A DNA stretch of 34,642 nucleotides from Chromera velia (GCA_018398765.1 JAHBMJ010000888.1:4562-39203), one strand, 5' to 3'; numbered from the stretch's first letter, positions 22,746 to 31,775 are shown. Translations and numbers: made by a program. Notes: generated from the sequence alone by a model not told the origin.

Positions 22746-24418
22746 TGTGTGTGTCTTCATCTCAATCCCGCAGATTCCTTTCGATCATTTCTCAGTCAGT
22801 GCCTTGGGAAGTCAGTCGCTCTGTCAATGAGTCGGTTGGTTGATGAGTGAGTAGGTAGGGCAGTCAGTCAGTCAGTCAGTTAGTCAGTCAGTCAGTCAGT
22901 CTTGCAGCACGTCGGTCTAGTCAGTCAGCCATTTTCGTCATTCAGTGAGTCAGTGAATCAGTCAGCAAGTCAGAGAGTGAAGTTGTGAGTCAGTAAGTCG
23001 GTTCTGCAGGGACTTAGTTAGCCACTGAGTCAGTCCCTGGGTCGGTCAAGGAGTCAGTGAGTCAAACAGTCAGCCACTCCAGGTGGTAACAGCTGTTCGA
23101 TCAACACTGCTCCTTCCTTTTGTACGTTTTGAGTACAGCACCAAGAGGAAACGAAATTCCAAGAACAGCGCAGGGGCGCACGCGATCACTGCGTCAATCC
23201 ATGCTGTGGTCTATCCTTGCAACCGTCCAAGATTCTCCTCATACGCAAAGAGAGCATGTGAAGATCGATCGATGCACTGACACGATCATCCATCCCATCT
23301 TCCTTCTATTCATTCTCACGGACGAAGTCTTTTTTTGGCCACTCGGCTCGTCTTTTGGCTCACTTTCACTTATGCCGACAAACAGGGAAGCACAAAAATA
23401 CACACATACACGCACGCAGAGATGCAGAAATACAGACATATATCCACGCACACAGACGATCTATTTTTTTCATGCATGCAGAGATGCAGAGATACAGACA
23501 TATATCCACGCACACAGACGATCTATTTTTTCCCTGCATGCAGAGAGGCAGAAAGATGAAACGCCAGTCTCGATCCTCCATTTCGCTAGTGAGCCAGTCA
23601 GTCTCGAGGTCAGAGGGGCATGGAAGTGTGGCAGTCGGTAAAAAAGAAAGAGGTGTGTTACAACACAATGGACTCTGAACTTTGCTTTGAAGGATCTGGA
23701 GAGGTCCCAAATGGAGGAGAGCGAGGAAAAGAGAGAGGGGGTTGGAAGACGACATGAGGAGAGAGGGGGGGGAAAGGGGGGAGAGGGGCTAAAAAACCGA
23801 GAAAAGAAGGAGAATTAAGGACGGGATGCGACCCAAAGAAGGAAGGTTGAGAGCGAACGAAAGGGTGCGGTAGGGAGCCTTGAGACTGCGACAAGGGTGA
23901 ATGTAGAAGAGCACGTAGATGGGCAGACAGAACAAACGGAGAGGTTTGGGCTAGAGAGAAGAAGAAGACGGAACAGGGTTAGATAGCGTGCGTGAGTGTC
24001 TGTGTGTGTGACAACGGAACGGAGGTTAAAAGTCAGTGAGCCAATGCGTGCCTGTAAGAGTCGCAGACAGAAGGAGGATAACGTGAGGAGATGATGACGA
24101 AGCAAGGAGCAAGAAGTATTGTTGGCGCTTATGATCTCTTTAGTGGCTTCAAACATTGACAGGCAGACTGAGTGACAGACAGACTGACATTGATTGGGTT
24201 GTCCACACAATTTCATCCACAAGATCGAGGGCAGTATGAATGACGAACTGGTTCAAGTGGGACGTGTCTGTTCTCTTCCCAGGGGGAGTCAGGTCTGCCT
24301 CGTAGATGGGGCAGTCTCCTTTGGCCACGATCACGAGGACATTCACGTGGGGCTGATGGGTCGTGGCGCTCCTCCACACGGGAGCCTGGAACGGGAGGTG
24401 CTCGAGAACCCGGGCCAT
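21548..24418 (-). CDS. TRAPPC2: TRAPPC2 (sedlin)-type trafficking protein particle complex subunit, three exons
   Basis: Sedlin is a small longin-fold subunit of TRAPP, the tethering and Rab-activating complex acting in ER-Golgi traffic. The coding exons on the minus strand are 24418-24189, 22215-22068 and 21643-21548. Phases match exactly: exon 1 ends AT and exon 2 supplies G, making Met77; exon 2 ends on a codon boundary after ELYTK. The product has 157 residues, against about 140 in animals. Family motifs run in order: VNVLVIVAKGDCPIYEADL (25-43), HLNQFVIHTALDLVDE (54-69), MYLRQVDKFNE (77-87), VSAWVTAGHIRLMLLH (90-105), and NPFYEINRPI with SFDQKV at the C terminus. These align without gaps across both splice junctions. 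The ATG at 24418 gives about 24 residues ahead of the family start; a different start or an upstream exon is possible. Introns are 1973 and 424 bp. Confidence 0.92.
21878..21930. repeat. Degenerate (CAGT)n/(GAGT)n repeat
   Basis: Tandem GTCAGTCAGT units with GTGAGT variants, lying in intron 2 of the minus-strand TRAPPC2 gene. The same motif family fills about 22790-23075 in intron 1. Confidence 0.85.
22257..22515. repeat. 37-bp minisatellite, seven copies
   Basis: Seven head-to-tail copies start at 22257, 22294, 22331, 22368, 22405, 22442 and 22479. Each begins GTGGACATATAAGCATTGA and ends ATGTATCAGAGCT. Copies differ at a few sites (ATAAGC/ATGAGC/ACAAGC, CAGTGA/CATTGA), and the last is altered at its end. 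The array lies inside intron 1 of TRAPPC2, some 40 bp from the exon 2 acceptor. Confidence 0.97.
22709..22753. repeat. (TC)n(TG)n compound microsatellite
   Basis: A run of TC dinucleotides passes directly into a run of TG dinucleotides, within intron 1 of TRAPPC2. Confidence 0.92.
22790..23075. repeat. Degenerate (CAGT)n satellite-like tract
   Basis: About 285 bp dominated by CAGTCAGTCAGT with GAGTCAGT and AAGTCAGT variants, within TRAPPC2 intron 1. On the minus strand this reads (ACTG)n. It resembles the tract at 21878-21930. Confidence 0.85.
23417..23555. repeat. 62-bp tandem repeat, two full copies and a partial third
   Basis: Copies start at 23417 and 23479, and a partial third starts at 23541, each at CAGAGATGCAG or a close variant. 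Each full unit contains CATATATCCACGCACACAGA, then ATCTATTTTTT, then a CATGCATG-like segment. The array is intronic to TRAPPC2. Confidence 0.93.
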
Positions 24419-25093
24419 GGGAGGGAAAAGAAGGTGTGTGTCTCCTCTCCTGACTAGGCACTTGCCGACCGAGGATCTGACGACTATCTGCCTATATGTA
24501 TACGTGTGGAGACGGCGCTGAGTGTCCGTGCACAATCTCAAGATCAATGGACTCAGCTTTATAACAGAGAGAGTGGAAATCAATCTGTTACTAGGAATGA
24601 TCGATTTTGGGAATGTGGAACTGATCGAATTCAGTCACGAATTTCAGTCATTGCATTGAACAGAAGTGGTAAAGGCCGAAAGCTTTTTATTAATAATAAC
24701 CGCCTGCAGTTCGAGCCAAGAAGCAAAGCAAAAAGCCTAAGCCTCCCTCCAAAAATCATCAACATGTTGTCAGACTGAATTAATCGATCTCTTCGGTCGT
24801 TTGCATGTGTTGTTTCAAAGTCTGAGTGAATTGAAATGTGTCGATCGGTCCAGCTAGTCGAAGCACAGTGACCGCAAGGCGGACGAAGCGTCAAGATCTT
24901 ACAGTTGATCGTTCCCTTTTGCCGTCTACCCGGCAGCTGAGACTCTCATACGGCTCGACTGAGCTTCTCTTAGTATAGGGTCTGCCTTCATTGTAGACAT
25001 CGATCGAAGTCGAAAGAGCATTGCGTTCGTTGCTTTCATAAGTCCTCAGTTGCCGTCCGGACCAAAACGTTCGAGGGCCCCGGAGAAGACAAG
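24419..25093. promoter_or_regulatory. Putative bidirectional promoter between TRAPPC2 and the IQ-motif gene
   Basis: These 675 bp separate two divergently oriented start codons. The sequence is mixed in composition and not repetitive, with an AT-rich patch at about 24685-24700 and TATATGTATAC near 24493. No promoter element can be named with confidence; the call rests on gene orientation. Open frames inside (24506-24778 on +, 24891-25184 on -) were not accepted as genes. Confidence 0.45.
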
Positions 25094-27435
25094 ATGAGCA
25101 GTGCTTTCCTGAGAGAGGTGGAGTGCTGCTCCGACAGTGGCGGGCCTGTAAGGGAGAGAGAGGGAAGGTCGAGGAACTTGACACAAGAGAGGTGAGTGCC
25201 TCGATCGATCTTCAGTTCAGAAAGAGAAGCTAGGGGAAGGAATTATGGAAAGAGATCGAAGTTGCGAGATTGCAAGGGAAAGAACAGACTGCAGCTGCAG
25301 GACGGCCCAGGAGTAGTCGTGTGACTGACGCATGTAAAGTCAGAAAAGAGATTCTTTTTTGTGCTTTCACCGAAATGAGTGGAACGTCATGCGCTTTCCC
25401 CTGCGTTTCTATGGGCGTTCATGTGTGGTCTAGCTTGCGTACGTACTTCCCTCCCACCGGCCCCATCTCGTCCTCTCTCTCAGTGCCTGTATGTTTGTTT
25501 GTTCGTTTTCTGTGTTATCTCTTTTCGGAGTGTTTACGATTACCCCCCTTGTCTCCTCTTTTCTCGCAGGGCGGCGGTCCTTCTGCAGACCTGGTGGCGT
25601 GCTGCCCGTCAGAGGAGGAAGTTCCTGTCCTTCATCAGGGCAGCGAAGAGGCACAACACGTACCAGCAGAACAGGCAGAGACTGGAGAACAGAGACACCA
25701 AGAGGTCGGGAGAATTCGCATTTCTGAAGGATCTTCCGGCCTCCGAGGTTGTTCGGTTTGAGACCGACAGACGGACGGAGTGTGCGATTAAACTCCAGAG
25801 CCGATTCCGAGCTAGACGGTTTCGTCGTATGGTTAAGAAGGCGCTGGAGGAGTCCAGGAGACGGAAAGAGGAGGACACAGCGGCGAGACGGATGCAGAGA
25901 ATGTTCAAGAAATTTGCCTTTTCGAAGAAAGTCAAGTCTCTGGCAGGTGATGAGAGAGATAAGTTTTTAGATGCAGAGGCGAGACGAAGACAGAGGTTTG
26001 CGACCATGGCAACGAAAAGAGATCTCTTTCGAGAGTCCACCCGCACACAAAAATTTGACAAACAATTGGAAGCATTCGCAGACCAGATTGTCACACAGTG
26101 TCAGAGGAGACGGACGATCATGGATGCGGGGGGGGAGCATTTGAGGGGCACGTTGGATGACCCCTCAATCGATGCGGTCAGTGACGATTCAGAAGAGGAG
26201 GACTTGAAGAGATTCCGATTCTCTGCCGCTCCTGACCACACACCCCTCATACGAAGGTGTGGGGCGGTGGTCGAATCAGAATCAAAGTGGGCAGTGAGAC
26301 GACAGAGAGCGAGGGAGGAGAGGAGACGGGAGACACAGGCGGAGGAGGAAGCAAGAAAGAAGGAGAAAGAGACACGGGCTTTAGAGGAAAAGAAGCCCTG
26401 GAGGCAGAGGGCGGAGGAGGCCTATACAGAGTTTGTGGGGGGATTGAGAGAAAGACGACGAATCAACATGAGAGCTATCCTTGCTGCAGAGCGTGCGAAG
26501 GTGCTTGCAGAGGTCGGTAGAACGGGGGGTGTTTGTATTTCTTTACCTCTCTGTGCATGCACTTCGATGGAAAGTCTGGTGTTTATGCCCACTGCGATAT
26601 GCTGACCCCTCGTTTCCTTTTTTGCGGGATGTGCTTTTCATCTTTTGTCTTTCACGCGATCTGGACTGGTTTTGCCGCTCTTGTGCCACCAGGACTTTCT
26701 CTCTTCCACCTGTCTTCCTCTTTCGGTGTTGATGAAAGGTCCTTGACAAAGAAATGGAAGATTGATCGATCGACTGATTGCTTGATAGATGGTTGTCAAA
26801 CTCAAGAATGAAAAACAGTCTTTTCATCGTGCTGTAGGACCTTGACAAACTTCGTTGTCGTCAAGAAAATAAAGTGATGGTACGGTTTGAATCTGGAGGC
26901 AGATATTTCATCTTGGCCGTGAATGTGATTTGTTTCTTGAGCTGCCTATGTTCGTGTTTCCTCTGGCTGTACATGCAGACCGCGGCACGAGGGAGAATCC
27001 TAGAAGAATACTCCGACATCGCTGAACTTCCTCGCATGTCCGCCAGACACCTCCTGGCTGCAGCTGAGGAGCGACACAGGTCTGTTCAGTGTCTGTCATT
27101 CGTTACTTGTCAGGTCGCAGGCTTGGATTGGTCGATTCATGGCTTTTTTTTCATTTACTTTCGTTAAAAGGCTTGGATTGGTCGATCGATCCCATTAATT
27201 TTTGATTGAGAGATGGAAGAAAAAAAGGGGCTTGGTTGGGTGTCTAACGAGGTCGGAGAGGGCAGAGACGTTTCGGAAAGAGGCGGCACCAAAAAAGCAA
27301 AAACAAGAAGAAATCGTGGGACGTGGGGAAATGAGAAATGCAAATGTGAGCAAAGGCAACTCAGGAACACAAAACGTGGACGGACAGACAGACAGACAGA
27401 CACACACACACACACACACACCATACACCACACGC

Positions 27436-27479
<44 letters not shown>

Positions 27480-28735
27480 TGTCGCTATCCTTTTGCTTCT
27501 TTCTTTTCCTGATGCACCTCTTCATTCGTTCTCTCGTTCCTTCTTTCTTTCTTTCTTTCTTCCTTCCTTCCTTCTTTCCTTCCTTCCTTCCTTTCTTTCT
27601 TTCTTTCTTTCTTTCTTTCTGTGTGCAGACTGATCTGCCAGCAGGACAGCATTTCCGACTTTGCACAACATAGGGGTACCCAAGGCAAGGGAGAGAAGGA
27701 CGCAGGCAAGGGAGGAGCAGGGGGAGGGGGGAAGACTCCACGTACCCCCAGAGGCGTCCGGGCGTCTCTCCGAGTGGACTCTCTGGAGGCCTTGAAGGAG
27801 AAGCTCAAAGAGTCAGTCAGTCACTCCGTAGAAGGGGAAGCAATCGGTTGGGGGATCAATGCAGTGTAATTGGTCTGGTCTCATGGATTTCTTTTGTTCT
27901 CCTGATTCTGTTGCAGCTTGCCTGCTTGTCTGCTGGCGCCAGATTTCTTTCGGTTGCTTGCCTACTTGAAAACAGATGAATAAGACAGTCAAGGAAGACA
28001 CATCAAAGCCCCCGCTCTTTTCAATCTTCAGAAGGTCTCTATCCTTGTTTCTTTGTTTGTTTCTTTGTTTGTTTGTTTGTTTGTTGCTGTCTTCCTTCAT
28101 GGCAATGCAGGGTCGGACAGAGATTACTTTTTTGCGTGCGTCGATTGGATCCAGTTTACACACAAAAGAACCCTCTTCCATGCAGATGTAGGCATTAAAG
28201 GGCCGAATCAAAAAGATCAATTAAGTTCAAGCGAATTTGCTCCTCTTTTTACGTTTTGCCTTTGTGGAGATGCATTTTCTGTGTGTGTCTCTGTGTTGTT
28301 GATACGCTATCCCCCCCCCTTTTCAGACTGGAGAGGTCTGAGTTGTGGCGGCGCAGTCCCGAGGACGAAATTCTGGAGGCGGCGGAGCGTGCCCTGGGTC
28401 TGCCCAATCCCTTTTCGAAAGACTTCATGTCAGAGGAGGAGAAGAGAAGCAGAAGGAAAAGTGTCCTGGTAGATTTTGAGGATCCGGCTGGGGACGCAAA
28501 GTCTCCGCGCAGAGGGAGAGAGCAGGAGCAGATTCCATCGGACGACGACAGCGAAGAGGACTTCAAAGTGAGGGTGAAGGACAGGAGGGCCTCGATGTCC
28601 CCTCCCAGAAGAAAGTCGCAAGTCCACCACGGCACTCCAGGGCCGGGTGATGGGCCAGCGTCGCATTCTGACACCGCAACGCCACACACAGCGGTGCACA
28701 AAGGCAAAAACGACCCTGCTTTGCCGCTGAATTAA
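25094..28735 (+). CDS. IQ-motif, coiled-coil protein (six exons)
   Basis: Exons are 25094-25191, 25570-26512, 26838-26873, 26979-27079, 27629-27811 and 28327-28735. All junction phases agree (2,0,0,2,2), giving 589 residues. Three IQ-like motifs are visible: AAVLLQTWWRAARQRRK (34-50), CAIKLQSRFRARRFRRM (104-120) and TAARRMQRMFKKFAFSKK (136-153). IQ motifs bind calmodulin or myosin-type light chains. An Arg/Glu-rich helix follows at about 285-375, passing smoothly through the 36-nt microexon (DLDKLRCRQENK). A Gly/Lys/Pro-rich linker, an acidic stretch (SDDDSEEDF) and a basic, probably disordered tail finish the protein. Exon 1 uses the ATG at 25094; the frame is open upstream without another ATG, so an upstream exon is possible. 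The microexon is inferred from phase and helix continuity. The closest named family is not identified. Confidence 0.85.
27382..27480. repeat. Compound microsatellite (GACA)n(CA)n...(GA)n(GACA)n
   Basis: GACA and CA runs at 27382-27421 are followed by a GA run and more GACA units to about 27480. All of it lies within intron 4 of the IQ-motif gene. Confidence 0.92.
27541..27620. repeat. 80-bp (CTTT)n/(CTTC)n polypyrimidine tract before an acceptor
   Basis: An unbroken tract of CTTT and CTTC tetranucleotides running to within about 8 bp of the exon 5 acceptor of the IQ-motif gene. It may serve as an oversized polypyrimidine tract. Confidence 0.93.
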
Positions 28736-28828
28736 AATATTTCCCACCACTGGCACTTTCCCGAGTGTTTCCAAAATACTGCCAGTGTATAGTCTGTATT
28801 CAAGGTGATATACAACTAGTGAATTATA

Positions 28829-28871
28829 CTAGGCGTGGATTCTATATAAATATATATATTATATTCTCATT

Positions 28872-28909
<38 letters not shown>

Positions 28910-29050
28910 GCATGGATAGTATTGAAGTGAAATGAGACACAGAGGCAATATATTTTTAAATATGTCTATATATATTATATTCTCGTTCAGGAAATATATG
29001 TAGAAATATATATATGTATATATATATATATATATATAATCTACGCCTAG
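28829..29050. mobile_element. MITE-like element with inverted termini and 8-bp target duplication
   Basis: A 222-bp AT-rich element whose ends, CTAGGCGTGGATT (28829-28841) and AATCTACGCCTAG (29038-29050), are inverted copies matching at 12 of 13 positions. Flanks GAATTATA (28821-28828) and GAATCATA (29051-29058) match at 7 of 8 and look like an aged target-site duplication; 8 bp is the length typical of hAT elements. The interior has two (AT)n runs and a direct repeat of ATTATATTCTC. There is no coding capacity, so it would depend on a transposase supplied elsewhere. Confidence 0.7.
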
Positions 29051-29547
29051 GAATCATAGTAATGTATAGTAATAATATATTCATAACTAGTGACTAGTCA
29101 TAATATTCAGTAGCACGTACAATATTATTCAAATTTTATATTAGTAGGGGGCGGCGCACTAAAAAAAATTTGTCACTAGTTTTGTTATGGGGTATATACG
29201 TGGCGAAATTGGGGGGAGGCGAAAGTGAAACATGGCGAAAGTAAAAAGTGACCTAGCTGACACCGCACTGAAGTCATCATATATGATGTATGATATTTTT
29301 AATCATGTTGATTCGCATTGGTCGGGAGACTAGCATTATTAAGTTACATAAAGTTTTGCTTACTGGCCTAGAGTATCAAGGCCTAGTCAATAGATCAAGG
29401 CTCTGATCAAATGTATTATGAACAAATGTGGCGTTGAAATGCCAGGTCGACCGGCCCTCTACGGCGACTTTTCAGTACAGGGACTCTAAGTAAGGTAGAG
29501 GCAGGCAATCCTAAACACAAGGGTGATTAACACCCAGACTGCCTCCT
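29051..29547. other. AT-rich, repeat-derived spacer
   Basis: No gene is seen. The stretch includes short repeated phrases (GGCGAAA three times at about 29200-29240; CTAGTGACTAGT near 29088-29098) and mixed sequence leading into the reverse-transcriptase relic. It is probably old mobile-element DNA. Confidence 0.4.
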
Positions 29548-29934
29548 ATGTACAGGGTGACTGGCAGAAAGTTTTTATCCGATCAAACACGGCGCACGGG
29601 GAAAAAGAAGCAGTATACCGAGCCATACAGGGACAAGGGGTATGATTTCATACCTCTCGTCAGCAGTGTAGATGGAGCCCTTGAAAAAGACGCCAAGATG
29701 TTCTTAAAGAAGGACCTGGTAGTGCATCTTATGAGTCTGAAGTGGGATAGGATATACGGGCAGGTGTGCGCATACACTGGTATGAAGGTAAGAATGCAGA
29801 CAACATACCATAGAGCAGCTAGCGAGTGCCTCCGGGACACCAGAGGAGAGGTGCAAAGAGTGAGCGTTGAGAGAGGGGCAGCGGTATGCAGCGGTAGCAC
29901 TCAGATAGACGGAGTGACGATCAGCCGCTCCTAA
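29548..29934 (+). pseudogene. C-terminal fragment of a retroelement reverse-transcriptase polyprotein
   Basis: A 128-residue open frame carries YRDKGYDFIPLVSSVDGALEKDAKMFLKK, then LKWDRIYGQVCAYTGMKVRM and ASECLRDTRG (quoted as separate pieces of one domain). This layout, a D-F-x-P-L-V-x-S-x-D-G segment followed by KW-x-R-x-Y and a final arginine-rich helix, is known to me from the C-terminal tail of reverse-transcriptase proteins in algal and protist genomes. The polymerase core that should precede it (YADD box and fingers) is not seen upstream, so this is a 5'-truncated copy. A small insertion around KKDLVVHLM looks like local damage. The final 30 residues after TRGE are probably not original. 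Confidence 0.6.
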
Positions 29935-30138
29935 CGGAAAAGGCAAGGTCGTGGGAAGATATGAAGAACTCATAGGTGGTTGAGGTCGATACTTGGTCTA
30001 TGGATTGAACTAACAGCCATATAGTATTACATAACTTTAAACTGTTGTTTTGGTGTTGCACTACTGTTACTTAGGTGTTACACTGTTCTGTTGAATCCAT
30101 TTATACTATAAATTCTGATATAATTCACAACATCATTG

Positions 30139-30378
30139 TTTTATAATGCTGGCAATACGAAGACAGCATATGCGGGAAAGAGGTGTAGCCAGTGCAAAGT
30201 TGCAACTAAGTTTTATTGTAGCGTTGCATGTCAAAAGGTTCACTGGAAGACTTACAGAGCGAAATGCGACAGAGAGTGGGCGGGACACGCTATGAAGGGC
30301 ATAAAGAAGGAGATAGATAGTGCAGAAGCGCTGGACTTCTTGAAGAGAGTCGAGATAGCAACTGAAGCAAGGAAGTAG
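30139..30378 (+). pseudogene. Degenerate MYND-type zinc-finger fragment
   Basis: The frame reads FYNAGNTKTAYAGKRCSQC, then KVATKFYCSVACQKVHW and KTYRAKC. MYND fingers chelate two zinc ions with seven Cys and one His and mediate protein contacts. Here the second Cys pair (CSQC), the YCSVAC pair and the last Cys are present. The expected first C-x2-C is replaced by Phe and Ala, and the late His by Tyr (position KTY), so zinc binding is probably lost. There is no ATG start: the frame opens just after a stop. A helical tail (EIDSAEALDFLKRVEI) follows, then TAG at 30376-30378. Beyond the TAG the same frame still reads sensibly (ELVNEQVVNFVVGYVCIDG) before another stop, which suggests a decayed gene rather than an exon border. 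Confidence 0.6.
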
Positions 30379-30501
30379 GAGCTTGTTAACGAGCAAGTGG
30401 TGAACTTTGTAGTTGGCTATGTCTGTATCGACGGGCCCATCAAGACGATTGGCTAAAACAGGGATCAAACGGATGCGTAGAGGGACGTTTGACTTGCTCA
30501 G

Positions 30502-30686
30502 CTGATCAATTTGAAAGGGGTACTAGACGCACTCGCAGCGCTCCCCAACCAGATGGTGGAGGATACATTGGATAAAGACCCCAAAGAAAGTCTCCAAGAT
30601 AATTTGCTTCGTCTGCTCTGCCACATTGCCGAACAAGACCTCATGCCAGAAAGGGTGAAAGCACAAGCAACGTGCCTTTACTGGAG
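30502..30686 (+). CDS. Candidate exon of an unknown helical protein
   Basis: After an acceptor-like GACTTGCTCAG the frame reads LINLKGVLDALAALPNQ, then DKDPKESLQDNLLRLLCHI and LMPERVKAQATCLYW, before an AG|GTATGC donor at 30686/30687. Read-through stops at 30697-30699. The regular amphipathic pattern resembles alpha-helical repeats, but no family is recognised. The only reasonable donor of the MYND fragment upstream would shift the frame here, so the two are not joined cleanly. Either they are separate remnants or the locus is a pseudogene. Confidence 0.35.
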
Positions 30687-30835
30687 GTATGCAGTGTAAA
30701 CTTCATACTGTGAAGGAAGGGTGTAATTGCATGTGGTTGAAACTGTGGGTCAAAGTTTTTGTGTTACAGTGACTCTGCATGCTTCTCAGACAGTTTGTTT
30801 ATCAATCGATGGTGAATTTCTTTCTTTTCTCATTC

Positions 30836-31560
30836 AGTCTCTATCTTCTTTCTTTTCTTTTCCCTTTCTTAGACTCAGAGTGTGAAACCTGTTTTTCTTG
30901 TCACTCCCTCTATCACTTCACCTCTATTAGTCAGACAGAACGATAAGAAGCAACCCATAAGAAGAGAGAGGGTTTTCCATTCCCTTTTGTATGTCTCGGA
31001 AAAAGAACGTTCATGGTGACTCTGAAAAGTGTGAAAGAAAAGAGAAGTGAACTCTCGATTTCCTTAAGTTTTCGTTTTTCTTCTCTGTTTGAAAGTTTCT
31101 TTTCTGTAACTCTCTCTGTCACCTCACCCTTTTTGAGTCAGACAGAACAACACGAAGCAACCCACAAGAAGAGAGAAGGTCTTCCATTCCCCTCTGTACG
31201 TCTCAGGAAAAGAATGTTCTTGGTTACTCAGAAAAGTGTGAAAGAAAACAGAAAAGTACATCTCTCTTTTTCTCACTTAGTCTCAATTCTTCGTTCTTTT
31301 TTCTCGCTCTAGTTGAAGTTTCCTTTCTTGTTATTCTCCCTGACAGTGTCACTTCATCTTTTTGAGTCAGACAGAACGACAAGAAGCAACCCATAAGAAG
31401 AGAGAGGGCTTTTCCCTTTTGTACATCTCGGGAAAAGAAACGTTCTTGGTTACTCTAAAAAGTATGAAATAAACGTGTTCTCTCTCTCACTTGGTCTTAA
31501 TCTCTTCTTTCAATTCTTTTTCTCCCTTTTACTCTTGCGTTTCACTTTTAATAGCCTTTT
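30836..31560. repeat. Long-period tandem repeat, about 207-229 bp per unit, three copies plus partial
   Basis: The phrase AGTCAGACAGAAC, followed by AAGAAGCAACC and CATAAGAAGAGAG, recurs at 30929, 31136 and 31365. Each copy then has a TTTTGTACATCTC-like segment, GAACGTTCTTGGTTACTC, AAAAGTGTGAAAGAAA and a pyrimidine-rich tail. Copies are clearly diverged. A partial copy precedes the first, from about 30836. Short open frames inside (31013-31312 on +, 30931-31122 on -) are by-products of the repeat. Confidence 0.92.
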
Positions 31561-31775
31561 GCCCCTTTGCTAGATGGCCTTAGATCGGAACGAGAAAGTC
31601 ATTCAGATAAAAGAAAAATGATGCCGCGTGTACTTCTTCCTCAATTGTAAACCATTTACAGAACAGGCTAGACCTGTGCGGGCCAGCCAGGGAGATTTGA
31701 TACGTCTAGGCGCTTTCCTTGGAAGCTGCACGTCGGATATTCGGCATTGGAGTGGGAGGCCAATCCTCCGGACAT

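Noticed and set aside
24506-24778. 90-codon + strand open frame starting with ATG
   Set aside because: It lies in the divergent promoter interval, has no recognisable domain, and its length is not significant.
24891-25184. 97-codon minus-strand open frame
   Set aside because: It overlaps exon 1 of the IQ-motif gene antisense and has no supporting motif.
31665-31774. Segment after TTTACAG reading GDLIRLGAFLGSC to a TAA, as a last exon of the MYND/helical locus
   Set aside because: Its phase does not fit the donor at 30687, and no intermediate exon was found.
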